A stretch of DNA of 64,000 nucleotides from Leifsonia sp. ALI-44-B (GTDB taxonomy: Bacteria; Actinomycetota; Actinomycetes; Actinomycetales; Microbacteriaceae), in assembly GCF_001984125.1 (NCBI RefSeq), contig NZ_MTQL01000007.1, positions 1,488,001 to 1,552,000 on the forward strand. The letters run 5' to 3'. Both the position numbers and the translations under genes were made by a program. Below are positions 33,741 to 44,057 of the stretch, one piece after another (position 1 is the stretch's first letter; the number at the start of each line of letters is the position of its first letter). The notes beneath the pieces were generated by a model, which was not told the origin of the DNA, did not search any database, and worked only from the letters and a program-made list of their open reading frames with translations.

Positions 33741-35936
33741 ATGGAAACCTGGCCCGGAAACCCCTACCCGCTCGGAGCGACCTTTGACGGCAGTGGCACG
33801 AACTTCGCCATCTTCAGCGAGACGGCCGATCGCGTCGAGCTCTGCCTGTTCGACACCGACGGCACCGAGCACTGTGTTGACCTGGTCGAGGTCGACGCCT
33901 ATGTGTGGCACGCCTACCTGCCGCAGGTGCACCCGGGGCAGGCCTACGGCTACCGCGTGCACGGCGAGTACGACCCGGCATCCGGCAAGCGTTCCGACCC
34001 GTCGAAGCTTCTGCTCGACCCCTACGCCAAGGCCGTCCAGGGTGAGATCGACTGGAACCCGGCGATGTACTCCTACAGCTTCGACGACCCGACCGTGCGC
34101 AACGAGGACGACTCCGCCCCCTTCGCCTCGAAGAGCGTCGTCATCAACCCGTTCTTCGACTGGGAGGGCGACCGCCTGCTGAAGACGCCCTACAACGAGA
34201 CCGTCATCTATGAGGCGCACGTCAAGGGCCTCACCGAGATGCACCCCGAGATTCCCGAAGAGCAGCGCGGCACCTACGCCGGAATCGCGCATCCCTCGGT
34301 CATCCAGCACCTCGAGCGCCTGGGCGTCACCGCCATCGAGCTCATGCCCGTGCACCAGTTCGTGCACGACTCCACGCTCGAAGAAAAGGGCCTGCGCAAC
34401 TACTGGGGCTACAACACCATCGGCTTCTTCGCGCCGCACAACGGCTACTCGTCCACGGGCGACGCCGGCCAGCAGGTGCAGGAGTTCAAGTCCATGGTGC
34501 GCGCCCTGCACCGCGCGGGCATCGAGGTCATCCTCGACGTGGTCTATAACCACACGGCCGAAGGAAACCACCTCGGCCCCACCCTTTCCATGCGCGGCAT
34601 CGACAACGAGGCCTACTACCGCCTCGTCGACGACGACAAGCAGTACTACATGGACTACACCGGCACGGGCAACTCGCTCAACGTGGGCCACCCGCACGCC
34701 CTGCAGCTGATCATGGACAGCCTGCGCTACTGGGTCAACGAGATGCACGTCGACGGCTTCCGCTTCGACCTCGCCTCCACGCTGGCGCGCGAGTTCTACG
34801 ACGTCGACAAGCTCGCCACCTTCTTCGAGCTCGTGCAGCAGGACCCGGTGGTCTCGCAGGTCAAGCTCATCGCCGAGCCGTGGGATGTCGGCCCCGGCGG
34901 CTACCAGGTGGGCAACTTCCCGCCCCAGTGGACCGAGTGGAACGGTAAGTACCGCGACACCGTTCGTGACTTCTGGCGCGGCGAGCCCTCCACGCTCGGC
35001 GAGTTCGCGGCCCGCCTCACGGGTTCGGCCGACCTCTACGAGCGCGACGGACGCCGCCCCGTGGCATCCATCAACTTCGTCACCGCCCACGACGGCTTCA
35101 CGCTACGCGACCTCGTCTCCTACAACGAGAAGCACAACGACGCCAACGGGGAAGACAACAACGACGGCGAATCGCACAACCGCTCGTGGAACTCGGGCGT
35201 CGAGGGCGAAACCGACGACCCAACGGTGCTCGCCATCCGCTCACGCCAGCAGCGCAACATCCTGGCCACCCTGTTGCTCTCGCAGGGCGTGCCCATGGTG
35301 CTGCACGGCGACGAGCTGGGGCGCACGCAGCACGGCAACAACAACACCTACGCGCAGGACTCCGAGATCGCCTGGCTCAACTGGGCCGACGCCGACGAGT
35401 CGCTCATCGAGTTCACCTCGGCCGTGATCCGCCTGCGCCGCGAGCACCCCACCTTCCGCCGCATCCGCTACTTCGATGGCCGACCCGTGTCGCGCACCAA
35501 CGAAGACCCGCTGCCCGACATCGTGTGGCTCAACACCAACGGCGCCGAGATGGAGGAGAGCGACTGGGATTCGAGCTACGCCAAGGCCGTCGCCGTCTTC
35601 CTCAACGGAAACGGCATCCGCGGGCGCGACCGTCAGGGCCGTGAGGTCACCGACCAGCACTTCATCCTGGCGTTCAACGCGTCCGACACCGATGTGCCGT
35701 TCACGCTGCCGCCGGCCGAATACTCCGAGAAGTGGGACACCGTCATCAACACCGCCGGGGGAGTCGCGGGGCTGAGCGCCCTGCCCGCCGGCAGTGAACT
35801 CACCGTCGCCGGCCGCTCCATCGTGGTGCTGCGCGAACACGTCGAAAAGCCGATCGCGGCCGACGACTCGATCGCCGAAAGCCTCACGCAGACGGCCAGC
35901 CACCCTGTCATCGAATCGGGATCACCGGAGGTCTGA
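33741..35936 (+). CDS. glgX: Glycogen debranching enzyme GlgX/TreX
   Basis: The 731-aa GH13 isoamylase-type enzyme hydrolyses alpha-1,6 branches of glycogen, giving linear maltodextrins for TreY. It has an N-terminal CBM48-like domain (YPLGATFDGSGTNFAIFSET), a catalytic barrel with VYNHTAEGN, the nucleophile Asp in MHVDGFRFDLAS, the acid/base Glu in KLIAEPWDVG and the third acid in FVTAHDGFTLRDL, and a C-terminal beta domain. The length is normal. It is first gene of an operon in which the stop overlaps the treY start by 1 bp. Being next to treYZ suggests the TreX role of trehalose synthesis from glycogen. Confidence 0.95.
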   Translation: METWPGNPYPLGATFDGSGTNFAIFSETADRVELCLFDTDGTEHCVDLVEVDAYVWHAYLPQVHPGQAYGYRVHGEYDPASGKRSDPSKLLLDPYAKAVQGEIDWNPAMYSYSFDDPTVRNEDDSAPFASKSVVINPFFDWEGDRLLKTPYNETVIYEAHVKGLTEMHPEIPEEQRGTYAGIAHPSVIQHLERLGVTAIELMPVHQFVHDSTLEEKGLRNYWGYNTIGFFAPHNGYSSTGDAGQQVQEFKSMVRALHRAGIEVILDVVYNHTAEGNHLGPTLSMRGIDNEAYYRLVDDDKQYYMDYTGTGNSLNVGHPHALQLIMDSLRYWVNEMHVDGFRFDLASTLAREFYDVDKLATFFELVQQDPVVSQVKLIAEPWDVGPGGYQVGNFPPQWTEWNGKYRDTVRDFWRGEPSTLGEFAARLTGSADLYERDGRRPVASINFVTAHDGFTLRDLVSYNEKHNDANGEDNNDGESHNRSWNSGVEGETDDPTVLAIRSRQQRNILATLLLSQGVPMVLHGDELGRTQHGNNNTYAQDSEIAWLNWADADESLIEFTSAVIRLRREHPTFRRIRYFDGRPVSRTNEDPLPDIVWLNTNGAEMEESDWDSSYAKAVAVFLNGNGIRGRDRQGREVTDQHFILAFNASDTDVPFTLPPAEYSEKWDTVINTAGGVAGLSALPAGSELTVAGRSIVVLREHVEKPIAADDSIAESLTQTASHPVIESGSPEV

Positions 35937-38437
35937 TGAGAATCCCCGCCAACACCTACCGCCTGCAGCTGCAGAAGGACTTCACGTTCGACGACGCGGC
36001 CGCGGTGCTTCCCTACCTGAAGCGCCTCGGCGTCGACTGGATCTACCTGTCGCCCATCCTGAAGGCCGAACCGGGGTCGAACCACGGCTACGACGTCGTC
36101 GACCACACGAAGGTCGACGATGAGCGCGGGGGCCGCGAGGCCTTCGCGCGCCTGGCCGAGCGTGCCCACGAGATGGGCTTCGGCGTGCTCGTCGACATCG
36201 TGCCCAACCACGTGGGTGTCGCGACGCCCCACATCAACGGCTGGTGGTGGGATGTCCTCACGCACGGCCAGGCCTCCCAGTACGCATCCTTCTTCGACGT
36301 CGACTGGGCGGCGGGTGGCGGCAAGCTCGTCATCCCCGTGCTCGGCGACGAATCGGGCGAGGGGCTCGAAGTGGTCGGCGACCAGCTGCACTACTACGAG
36401 AACCGCTACCCCATCGCGCCCGGCACCACCGAGGGGCTCGACGCCGAGGCATCCGACTATGCGCTGTCGGTGCACGAGCGCCAGAACTACCGCCTGGTGC
36501 ACTGGAAGCTGGCCGACACCGACCTGAACTACCGTCGGTTCTTCGCGGTCAACACGCTGGCCGCGATCCGGGTCGAGGACACCACGGTGTTCAACGCGTC
36601 GCACGTCGAGATCGAGAGCTGGTTCCAAGAAGGACTGGCCGACGGCCTGCGCATCGACCACCCCGACGGCCTCTACGACCCGTCCGGCTACCTCGAGGGC
36701 CTCTCGGCTCTCACGGGTGACGCCTACCTGCTGGTCGAGAAGATCACCGAGCCGGGCGAGCAGCTGCCGACCGAATGGCGCACGGCGGGCACCACGGGCT
36801 ACGACATGCTGGCCACCATCGACCGCTTGTTCGTCGACCCGGCCGGCGAGTCGGCGCTCGACGCCATCGACGCCGAGCTGCGCGCGCAGACCGAGATGGG
36901 CGAGGCACCCACGTGGGCCGACCTCATCCACGACACCAAGCGCGGCATCGCCACGGGCATCCTCGGCAGCGAGACCCTGCGCCTGGCGCGCGAGCTGGGT
37001 CAGGCCAACGACGACAACACCATCGATGCGCTGAGCGAGATCCTGGCCAGCTTCCCCGTCTATCGCAGCTACCTGCCCGAGGGCTCGAGTGCTCCTCTCA
37101 TGGTGGCAGCGGGGGATGCCGCGGCGCGTCGCCCCGAGCTCGAACCCACGATCTCGGCCCTCGTCAAGCGTCTCGCCGACCCCTCCGAGCCGGCCGCGCG
37201 ACGCCTGCAGCAGACCTCCGGCATGGTGATGGCGAAGGGCGTCGAAGACACGGCGTTCTACCGCTACACGCGCCTCACGTCGCTCACCGAGGTGGGCGCC
37301 GACCCGAGCATCTTCGCCACCGACACGGCCGAGTTCCATCGTGTGCAGGCCGAGCGTGTCGGGCGGTGGGAGCGCGCCATGACGACGCTCTCGACGCACG
37401 ACACCAAGCGTGGCGAAGACGTGCGCGCCCGCATCAGCACCATCGCCGAGATTCCGGGCGAGTGGGCCGAGACGCTGCGCGGCATCCGTGCGACGCCGGC
37501 CGGAACCACGGGTGACGGGCCTTTCGACAACCTGCTGTGGCAGGCGATCGTGGGCGCCTGGCCGCTCAGCCGCGAACGCGCACACGCCTATGTCGAGAAG
37601 GCCTCACGTGAGGCCGGCAACTCCACCACGTGGACGGCCCCCGACGAGGCGTTCGAAGAGCGTATGCACGCGGCCGTCGATGCCGCGTTCGACGATGAGA
37701 CCGTCAACGGCCTCGTCACGTCGTTCGTGGCGCGCGTGACCGATGCCGGGCGCAGCAACGCGCTCGCCGCCAAGCTCGTGCAGATCACCTCGGTGGGCGT
37801 CCCCGACGTGTACCAGGGCACCGAACTGTGGGAGGACTCGCTCGTCGACCCCGACAACCGTCGCCTCATCGACTACGACGCGCACATCGCCACGCTCGAC
37901 CGCTTGGACGCGCTCGAGTCCGGCACCGTGCCGGCCGTGGACGAGGACGGGCTCGCCAAACTGCTCGTCACGCAGCGCGCCCTGACGCTCACGCGCGACC
38001 GCGCCGACCTGTTCACGGGGTATGCGCCCGTGACCGTGTCGGGCCCCGCGGCCGCGCACCTCATCGCGTTCGACCGCGGGGGAGCGATCACGCTCGCCAC
38101 GCGCCTGCCCCTCGGCCTCGCCGCGCGCGGCGGCTGGGAGGGCACCACGGTCGCGCTTCCCGAGGGCCGCTGGCGCGATGCGCTCAGCGGGCGCCCCATC
38201 GGGTCGGGCGAGGTGACGGCCGCCGAGATCCTCACGGCGCTGCCCGTCGCACTGCTCGTGCGCGACGAGGGCGACAGCGATGCGAACGCCTCCGCCGGTA
38301 ACGCCGGTGCCGCCGCATCCGAGCTCGCCGCCTCCGAACACGGTGCCGAGGGCTCGGTCGAGGCCGATGTCGAGCACGCCCCCGATCACACCCCGACCGA
38401 CACGTTCGCCGAACCGGATGCCGAAGGAACATCATGA
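35936..38437 (+). CDS. treY: Malto-oligosyltrehalose synthase
   Basis: The 833-aa GH13_26 enzyme isomerises the reducing-end alpha-1,4 bond of maltodextrins to alpha,alpha-1,1, forming maltooligosyl-trehalose. Diagnostic parts are the N-terminal [39 protein letters not shown], the nucleophile Asp in [11 protein letters not shown], the Glu in [12 protein letters not shown], and [15 protein letters not shown]. The C-terminal ~60 residues form an acidic Ala/Glu/Asp-rich tail (about 775-833) not seen in the core family. Its start overlaps the glgX stop (TGATG) and its stop overlaps the treZ start (ATGA). Confidence 0.96.
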   Translation: MRIPANTYRLQLQKDFTFDDAAAVLPYLKRLGVDWIYLSPILKAEPGSNHGYDVVDHTKVDDERGGREAFARLAERAHEMGFGVLVDIVPNHVGVATPHINGWWWDVLTHGQASQYASFFDVDWAAGGGKLVIPVLGDESGEGLEVVGDQLHYYENRYPIAPGTTEGLDAEASDYALSVHERQNYRLVHWKLADTDLNYRRFFAVNTLAAIRVEDTTVFNASHVEIESWFQEGLADGLRIDHPDGLYDPSGYLEGLSALTGDAYLLVEKITEPGEQLPTEWRTAGTTGYDMLATIDRLFVDPAGESALDAIDAELRAQTEMGEAPTWADLIHDTKRGIATGILGSETLRLARELGQANDDNTIDALSEILASFPVYRSYLPEGSSAPLMVAAGDAAARRPELEPTISALVKRLADPSEPAARRLQQTSGMVMAKGVEDTAFYRYTRLTSLTEVGADPSIFATDTAEFHRVQAERVGRWERAMTTLSTHDTKRGEDVRARISTIAEIPGEWAETLRGIRATPAGTTGDGPFDNLLWQAIVGAWPLSRERAHAYVEKASREAGNSTTWTAPDEAFEERMHAAVDAAFDDETVNGLVTSFVARVTDAGRSNALAAKLVQITSVGVPDVYQGTELWEDSLVDPDNRRLIDYDAHIATLDRLDALESGTVPAVDEDGLAKLLVTQRALTLTRDRADLFTGYAPVTVSGPAAAHLIAFDRGGAITLATRLPLGLAARGGWEGTTVALPEGRWRDALSGRPIGSGEVTAAEILTALPVALLVRDEGDSDANASAGNAGAAASELAASEHGAEGSVEADVEHAPDHTPTDTFAEPDAEGTS

Positions 38438-40209
38438 CCCGCCACGAACCGTTCTCCGTCTGGGCGCCCCGCGCCGACACCGCCGAGCTCGTCCTCGGCA
38501 GCGACACGGTAGTCCTCGAACCGGCCGGTGACGGCTGGTTCGTCGCCCCCGCCGACACGGTCGCTCAGGCATCCGCTGCCGGCGACGTCGACTACGGCTA
38601 CCTGCTCGACGGCGAAGGCCCGTTCCCCGACCCGCGCTCGCGCCGCCAGCCGAAGGGTGTGCACGAGCTCTCGCGCACCTGGGATGCCTCGGCCTACGCC
38701 TGGGGCGACCACGCGTGGTCGGGCCGCCCCCTCGCCGGCGGTGTCATCTACGAGCTGCACATCGGCACGTTCACGCCGGGCGGCACGTTCGACAGCGCGA
38801 TCGAGAAGCTCGACCACCTCGTCGAACTCGGCATCGACTTCGTCGAGGTGCTGCCCGTCAACGGCTTCAACGGCGTGCACAACTGGGGCTACGACGGCGT
38901 GCTGTGGTACGCCGTGCACGAGCAGTACGGCGGCCCGACGGGCTACCAGCGCTTCGTCGACGCGTGCCACCAGCGCGGGCTCGCCGTCATCCAGGACGTC
39001 GTTTACAACCACCTCGGCCCCTCGGGCAACTACCTGCCGAAGTTCGGCCCCTACCTGCACGACGGCAGCAGCAACACCTGGGGCGCGTCGCTCAACCTCG
39101 ACGGCGAAGAGTCGGATGCGGTGCGCGACTACATCGTCGACAACGTGCTGTCCTGGTTCACCGATATGCACGTCGACGGCCTGCGCCTCGACGCCGTGCA
39201 CGCCCTGCGCGACGACCGGGCCACCCACATCCTGCAGGAGATGGCCATCCAGACCGAGCGTGTGAGCGCCCGCCTGAACAAGCCGCTCACGCTCATCGCC
39301 GAATCCGACCGCAACGACCCGCGCACCATCACGCCGCTCGAGGCGGGCGGTATCGGCATGGCGGGGCAGTGGTCCGACGACTTCCACCACGCCGTGCACG
39401 CCAACGTCACGGGCGAACACGACGGCTACTACTCGGACTTCGCCGGCATCGAGAGCCTCGTCAAGGTGCTCACGCGCGGCTTCTTCCACGACGGCACGTA
39501 CTCATCGTTCCGGGGTCACCACCACGGCGCGCCGATCGACACACTGCGCACCCCCGCGTGGCGTCTCGTGGTGTGCAACCAGAACCACGACCAGATCGGC
39601 AACCGCGCCATCGGTGATCGCCTGACGGCCACGCTCGACGAGAACCAGCTGGCACTCGCCGCGGGCCTTACGCTGCTGTCGCCCTTCACGCCCATGCTGT
39701 TCATGGGTGAGGAGTGGGCCGCATCGACGCCGTGGCAGTTCTTCACGTCGCACCCCGAGCCCGAGCTCGGCACCGCGACGGCCGAGGGGCGCATCGCCGA
39801 GTTCGCGAAGCTGGGCTGGGACCCGAGCATCGTTCCCGACCCGCAGGACCCCGAGACGTTCGAGCGCTCGAAGTTGCAGTGGGGCGAGATCGAGGGCGAC
39901 GGCATCCACGGTCGCACGCTCGAGCTCTACCGCCGCCTCATCCACCTGCGCCGCAGCATCCCGTCGATCACCGACCCGTCGTTCCGCGACGTCACGGTGC
40001 ACGCCCCCGCCGAGACGCTGCTCGTGGTCGAACGACCGGATGTCGCCATCCTCGTCAACCTGGGAGCCGACACTGTCGAGCTGCCCGACGCCCTGGCGGC
40101 CCGCTACACCGGATGGTCGGAGGCCCTCGTCTCGGGCGACTATACGGCTACGCCGACGCTGGGAGCGCACACCCTCGTCGTCCTGACGCGCACGCACCTC
40201 GCGGCCTGA
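38434..40209 (+). CDS. treZ: Malto-oligosyltrehalose trehalohydrolase
   Basis: The 591-aa GH13_10 enzyme releases trehalose from maltooligosyl-trehalose. It has an N-terminal beta domain ([16 protein letters not shown]), then [54 protein letters not shown]-like [17 protein letters not shown], the nucleophile Asp in [14 protein letters not shown], the Glu in [12 protein letters not shown] and the third acid in QNHDQIGNR. It completes the TreY-TreZ (with GlgX/TreX) route that makes trehalose from glycogen without ATP. A 14-bp hairpin follows. Confidence 0.96.
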   Translation: MTRHEPFSVWAPRADTAELVLGSDTVVLEPAGDGWFVAPADTVAQASAAGDVDYGYLLDGEGPFPDPRSRRQPKGVHELSRTWDASAYAWGDHAWSGRPLAGGVIYELHIGTFTPGGTFDSAIEKLDHLVELGIDFVEVLPVNGFNGVHNWGYDGVLWYAVHEQYGGPTGYQRFVDACHQRGLAVIQDVVYNHLGPSGNYLPKFGPYLHDGSSNTWGASLNLDGEESDAVRDYIVDNVLSWFTDMHVDGLRLDAVHALRDDRATHILQEMAIQTERVSARLNKPLTLIAESDRNDPRTITPLEAGGIGMAGQWSDDFHHAVHANVTGEHDGYYSDFAGIESLVKVLTRGFFHDGTYSSFRGHHHGAPIDTLRTPAWRLVVCNQNHDQIGNRAIGDRLTATLDENQLALAAGLTLLSPFTPMLFMGEEWAASTPWQFFTSHPEPELGTATAEGRIAEFAKLGWDPSIVPDPQDPETFERSKLQWGEIEGDGIHGRTLELYRRLIHLRRSIPSITDPSFRDVTVHAPAETLLVVERPDVAILVNLGADTVELPDALAARYTGWSEALVSGDYTATPTLGAHTLVVLTRTHLAA

Positions 40210-40243
40210 CCAGAGCCAGCTCTTTCCGCTGCCCGGAACACAC

Positions 40244-40277
40244 GAAGACCCCCTCACGAATAGGTGAGGGGGTCTTC
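40244..40277. terminator. Bidirectional hairpin between treZ and the metallophosphoesterase gene
   Basis: The stem is a perfect 14 bp (GAAGACCCCCTCAC at 40244-40257 with its complement at 40264-40277) and the loop is GAATAG. It sits between two convergent genes. T-tracts are weak on both sides, but the stem is very stable. Confidence 0.78.
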
Positions 40278-40299
40278 GCTATGAAAGGAGAACGGACGC

Positions 40300-41298
40300 C
40301 TACGGCTTCGGAACGAGCGTGAGCAGCGTGGCCTCGGGACGACACGCGAATCGCACGGGGGCGTAGATCGAGGTGCCGAGGCCGGCCGAGACGTGCAGGT
40401 GCGCGGCCCGCCAGGCGTGACGCCAGATGCTGAGCCCCTTAACCTGGGCGCGCGGGATGTCGCAGTTCGTGACGAGCGCGCCGTAGCCCGGAATGCAGAC
40501 CTGCCCGCCGTGCGTGTGCCCGGCGAGGATGAGGTCGGCACCGTGCGTGACGAACGAGTTGAGCACGCGCTGGTAGGGCGCGTGGGCGACTCCGATCGTG
40601 ACGACGTCGCGCGTTGTGCGCTGCGCGTCGGCCGTGTCTTCGTCCTCGAAGTCTTCGTCCTCGCGCTGCGCGTCGATGAGACCCGTGAGGAGGTCGAGGC
40701 GGTCGACGCCGATGTGCGGGTCGTCGACGCCGAAGAAGTCGAGGCGGGTGCCCTTGATGGTCACGCCGCCGACGGCGTTGTTGAGGTTCTGCCACCCGAG
40801 CGAGTCGGTGAAGAAGCGCTCGAGCCGCGCGGTGTCGAGGTCGCGCGTGCGGCGCTTGGGTCGGCCGGCGGCGCGGGAGCTCGGACCGAAGAAGTAGCGC
40901 AGCCAGTTCTTCTTGACCGGGCCGTAGTAATCGTTCGAGCCGTTGACGTAGGCGCCGGGCACGCCGCCGAAGTCGGCGAACGCCAGCTCGATGCCCGCGA
41001 TTCCGTCTTTGTGGCCCAGATTGTCGCCCGTGTCGACGATCAGGTCGGGCTTCAGCTCGGCGAGCTCGCGCACCCACTGCTGCTTGTCGGCCTGCCAGGG
41101 CGCCATGTGCAGATCGGAGACGTGCAGGATGGTGAGCGGCTCGGCGCCGTGCGGCAGCACGGGCACCTCGACGCGACGCAGCGTGAAGAGGCGCCGCTCG
41201 ATGAGCGACCCCCAGGCGAAGGCCAGAAGCCCGGAGAGGGCCAGGGCGCCTACGGCGACCCCGGCCCCTCCGGTGGTGCGGCGGAGCGTTTTACTCAA
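40300..41298 (-). CDS. Membrane-anchored metallophosphoesterase
   Basis: The 332-aa protein has one N-terminal helix (GAGVAVGALALSGLLAFAWG) and a calcineurin-like phosphoesterase domain with all metal motifs: HVSDLHM, DTGDN, the diverged GSND (usually GNHD), HAPY and GHTHGGQ. It resembles YaeI/YkoQ-type outer-leaflet enzymes. It starts at TTG 41298, overlapping the penicillin-binding protein stop (TTGA), and should be co-translated with it. That suggests a substrate in cell-wall lipid metabolism, for example a lipid diphosphate, which is inference. An Asp/Glu-rich insert (DEDFEDEDTAD) interrupts the domain. Confidence 0.88.
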   Translation of the reverse strand: MSKTLRRTTGGAGVAVGALALSGLLAFAWGSLIERRLFTLRRVEVPVLPHGAEPLTILHVSDLHMAPWQADKQQWVRELAELKPDLIVDTGDNLGHKDGIAGIELAFADFGGVPGAYVNGSNDYYGPVKKNWLRYFFGPSSRAAGRPKRRTRDLDTARLERFFTDSLGWQNLNNAVGGVTIKGTRLDFFGVDDPHIGVDRLDLLTGLIDAQREDEDFEDEDTADAQRTTRDVVTIGVAHAPYQRVLNSFVTHGADLILAGHTHGGQVCIPGYGALVTNCDIPRAQVKGLSIWRHAWRAAHLHVSAGLGTSIYAPVRFACRPEATLLTLVPKP

Positions 41299-43832
41299 CC
41301 GCAGTTCTTCTTCTTCAACGCGACGGTGACCGTGGTGTTCTCGGGGTTGGCGGTGGTGTTCGCCGCCGGGTTCTGACCGGTCACCTGCCCGTCGTTCGGG
41401 GCCCCGGGATCGGCGGTGCACATGAACTGCACTCCGAAGCCGGCGTCTTCGAGCGACTTCTGGGCTCGTTGCTGGTTTTGGTTGGCCACATCGGGCACGG
41501 CTACCTCGGCCGGCTGCCCGCTCGACGGCCGCAGAGTGATGGTTGAACCGACCGACACGTTCACGCCGGCACCGGGCTCGGTGGCCGCGACGACACCCTC
41601 TTGCAACTGCGACGCGATGGGCTCGCCCGTGGCGACGGTGAAGCCCGCGGACTGCAGCGTGGTGGTGGCATCGGCGACGGACTTGCCGCGCACATCGGGC
41701 ACCGCGACCTGCTTGGCGCGGATCAGGCTCTGCGAGGGCTGCGGGAACGCATCCCCGCCGAACTTGCCAACGGCCGAATTCATGATCTGCGACCAGACGC
41801 GGAACTTGGCGCTGAAGCCGGTTTGCCCGCCGAGCACACGCACGTTGTACATGCTGGCGTCGCCCGTGACGTTGCCGATCCAGAGCGAGGTGACGGCCTT
41901 GGTGGTGCCACCCGTGATCCAGGAATGCAGCGCGTCGTCGGCGGTTCCCGTCTTGCCGAACAGGGGAGCGCCGCGCACGGTCGTGGCCGCGGCGGTTCCA
42001 CCGGGCTGGAAGATCGTCTGCATGGCGTAGGCCGCCGTGTTGGCGATCTCGGGCGTGACGCCCTGCTTGCAGTTGGCGTTCGGAGGCGTGAGCTTCTCGC
42101 CGTCGGGCTTGACGATCTCGTCGATGACGATGGGCTCGCAGTACTTGCCCTGGGCCGCGATGCCGGCGAACGACGAGGCCATGGTGAGGCCGGCGATGTC
42201 ATTCGATCCGAGGATGGAACCGGGGAAGTCGACGAGCTGCTTGCCGTCGGCGCGGTGAACGCCCATGGACTCGGCGGTCTGGCGGATCTCGCAGAGGTCG
42301 AGCTTCTGCGCCATGGCGACGAAGGCCGAGTTGACACTTCGCTTGGTGGCGTCGATGGCCGTGATGGCTCCCGGGCTCGATCCGTCGAAGTTCTGTGGGT
42401 TCCACGCGCCGCGCCAGTTGCCCTCACACGTGTTGGTGAAGGAGGTGAACGTGCGGCGCTTGCCGTCAACCGTCTCGTTGAGCGAGTGCCCGTTCTTCAG
42501 CCAGTCGAGCAGCGTGTAGACCTTGTAGGACGATCCGACGGGGAAGCCCGTGGAGCCGCCGTAGGCCTGGTCGGTGTTGTAGTTGACGGCCGTGAAGCTC
42601 GGGTCGGGCGAGTCGCCCGCCGTGTAGTTCTTGTTCTGCGCCATGGCGAGCACGCGGCCGGTGCCGGGCTGCACGGTGGCGGCCGTCGCGCCGATGTCGA
42701 CGCGGGCCATGGCCTTGGGGATGTAGGCGTCGATGGCGGCCTGCGAGGAGTTCTGCAGGTCGAGGTCGAGCGTGGTGTAGACGTCGAGTCCGCCGCGCTT
42801 CAGCAGCGCCAGGCGCTCTTCGTCGGTGGCGCCGAAGGCCGGGTTGCGCTTGATGACCCAGGTCACGTAGTCGCAGAAGTAGGCCGCGTTGCCCGCGGTC
42901 TGGCAGCCGGATGACGGCTGCACGATGTTGGGCTCGACCGCCGAGGCGAGAGCCACGTCGTGCTCTTCCTGCGTGATCTTCTTCTCTTCGAGCATCTTGT
43001 CGATGACGTAGTCGCGTCGGACCTTCGTCAGCGAGTAGCCGTCGGCCGCGCCGTTGACCTCCTGGTCGGGACGGTCGATGCGCAAACCCGAGGGGTTGTT
43101 CAGCATGGCGATCAGCGTGGCCGCCTGCTGGATGTTGACGTCCTTGGAGGACACCCCGAAGTAGTACTTCGACGCTGCCTCGACGCCGTAGCTCTGCCCG
43201 CCGAAGTTGGCGATGTTGAGGTAGCCCAGGAGGATCTGGTCTTTGGTGTAGTTCTTCTCGACACCGACCGCGAGACGCATCTCTTTCAGCTTGCGCTCGG
43301 GGGTGGTCTTGGTGGCCTCTTTGTAGGCGGCGTCGCGCTTGTCTTTGTCGGCGATCTGCTCGGCCTGCTGCACGAGGACGTTCTTCACGTATTGCTGCGT
43401 GATCGACGAACCACCCTGGGTGTCGCCACCGACCACGTAGGTCTTGATGACCGCACGGGCCGTGCCCATGATGTCGATGCCGCCGTGCTCGTAGAAGCGG
43501 GGGTCTTCAGCCGAGACCGCGCCGTCTTTCAGGAACTGCGAGACGTTCTCCCACGCCACGTCTTCGCGGTTCTGGTCGAAGAAGGACGCGAGGAGCACGT
43601 GCGTGCCGTCGGCAGCCGTAGCGTAGATGTTCGACTTCTCCATGGGAGCGTCGACGTTGAGGTAGTTCGGCAGGTTGTCGAAGACGCTGATCGCGTTGTT
43701 CGCGGTCATGCCGGTGAGGGCGAGAGCGGGTGTGACAGCGGCGGTGACCAGCACCCCGGCGGCGACGCTGAGGCCGACGAATCCGAGGAGGCCGCCGAGC
43801 GCACCCCTACCCGTACGTTTTTCTTGAGGCAT
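41295..43832 (-). CDS. Class A penicillin-binding protein with two PASTA domains
   Basis: The 845-aa bifunctional enzyme polymerises and cross-links peptidoglycan outside the membrane. It has one N-terminal helix (about 11-40). The transglycosylase domain (GT51) has the catalytic Glu109 in EDPRFYEHGG and QGGSSITQQYVKN. The transpeptidase domain has S434-x-x-K437 (GSSYK), S499-V-N501 and K627-T-G629. Two C-terminal PASTA repeats (~705-770 and ~772-840; VPDVRGKSVADATTTLQSAG and VPDVANQNQQRAQKSLEDAG) follow, which bind muropeptides or beta-lactams in relatives. ATG 43832 lies seven bases after TAGGCT, so the mRNA is probably leaderless. Confidence 0.95.
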   Translation of the reverse strand: MPQEKRTGRGALGGLLGFVGLSVAAGVLVTAAVTPALALTGMTANNAISVFDNLPNYLNVDAPMEKSNIYATAADGTHVLLASFFDQNREDVAWENVSQFLKDGAVSAEDPRFYEHGGIDIMGTARAVIKTYVVGGDTQGGSSITQQYVKNVLVQQAEQIADKDKRDAAYKEATKTTPERKLKEMRLAVGVEKNYTKDQILLGYLNIANFGGQSYGVEAASKYYFGVSSKDVNIQQAATLIAMLNNPSGLRIDRPDQEVNGAADGYSLTKVRRDYVIDKMLEEKKITQEEHDVALASAVEPNIVQPSSGCQTAGNAAYFCDYVTWVIKRNPAFGATDEERLALLKRGGLDVYTTLDLDLQNSSQAAIDAYIPKAMARVDIGATAATVQPGTGRVLAMAQNKNYTAGDSPDPSFTAVNYNTDQAYGGSTGFPVGSSYKVYTLLDWLKNGHSLNETVDGKRRTFTSFTNTCEGNWRGAWNPQNFDGSSPGAITAIDATKRSVNSAFVAMAQKLDLCEIRQTAESMGVHRADGKQLVDFPGSILGSNDIAGLTMASSFAGIAAQGKYCEPIVIDEIVKPDGEKLTPPNANCKQGVTPEIANTAAYAMQTIFQPGGTAAATTVRGAPLFGKTGTADDALHSWITGGTTKAVTSLWIGNVTGDASMYNVRVLGGQTGFSAKFRVWSQIMNSAVGKFGGDAFPQPSQSLIRAKQVAVPDVRGKSVADATTTLQSAGFTVATGEPIASQLQEGVVAATEPGAGVNVSVGSTITLRPSSGQPAEVAVPDVANQNQQRAQKSLEDAGFGVQFMCTADPGAPNDGQVTGQNPAANTTANPENTTVTVALKKKNCG

Positions 43833-43839
43833 AGGATCG

Positions 43840-43845
43840 AGCCTA
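43840..43845 (-). promoter_or_regulatory. -10 box (TAGGCT) of a leaderless penicillin-binding protein transcript
   Basis: Read on the minus strand, GTCGCTTAGGCTC is followed seven bases after TAGGCT by the ATG. The moaA start has nearly the same sequence (GTCGCTTAGCCTC) at the same distance. Confidence 0.5.
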
Positions 43846-43886
43846 AGCGACAAAACTGTAAAAGTGCCCGAATAACGAGGAGAACC

Positions 43887-44057
43887 ATGCCCCGCTGGGA
43901 GTACGTCACGACCCCCCTGCTCATCCACAACACCGCCGCGATCCTCAACAACTGGGGCAGCGACGGCTGGGAGCTCGTCCAAATCGTTACCGGACCGGAA
44001 GGCGGCCTCGTGGCCTACCTGAAGCGCCCGGTCGCCGAAGCCGGAGCGGGCGCCTGA
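43887..44057 (+). CDS. DUF4177 small protein
   Basis: The 56-aa protein reads MPRWEYVTTPLLIHNTAA then WGSDGWELVQIV and VAYLKRP, the compact beta-alpha-beta pattern of DUF4177 (WEY...L-N-x-x-G-x-x-GWELV). ATG 43887 has CGAGGAGA upstream. Its stop overlaps the RidA start by one base (TGATG), so the two are coupled. No function is known for the family. Confidence 0.85.
   Translation: MPRWEYVTTPLLIHNTAAILNNWGSDGWELVQIVTGPEGGLVAYLKRPVAEAGAGA

Noticed and set aside
36000-39900. Long plus-strand and minus-strand frames in the trehalose genes (for example 38715-39617, 38386-39489)
   Set aside because: Shadow frames produced by strong G/C third-position bias over treY and treZ.
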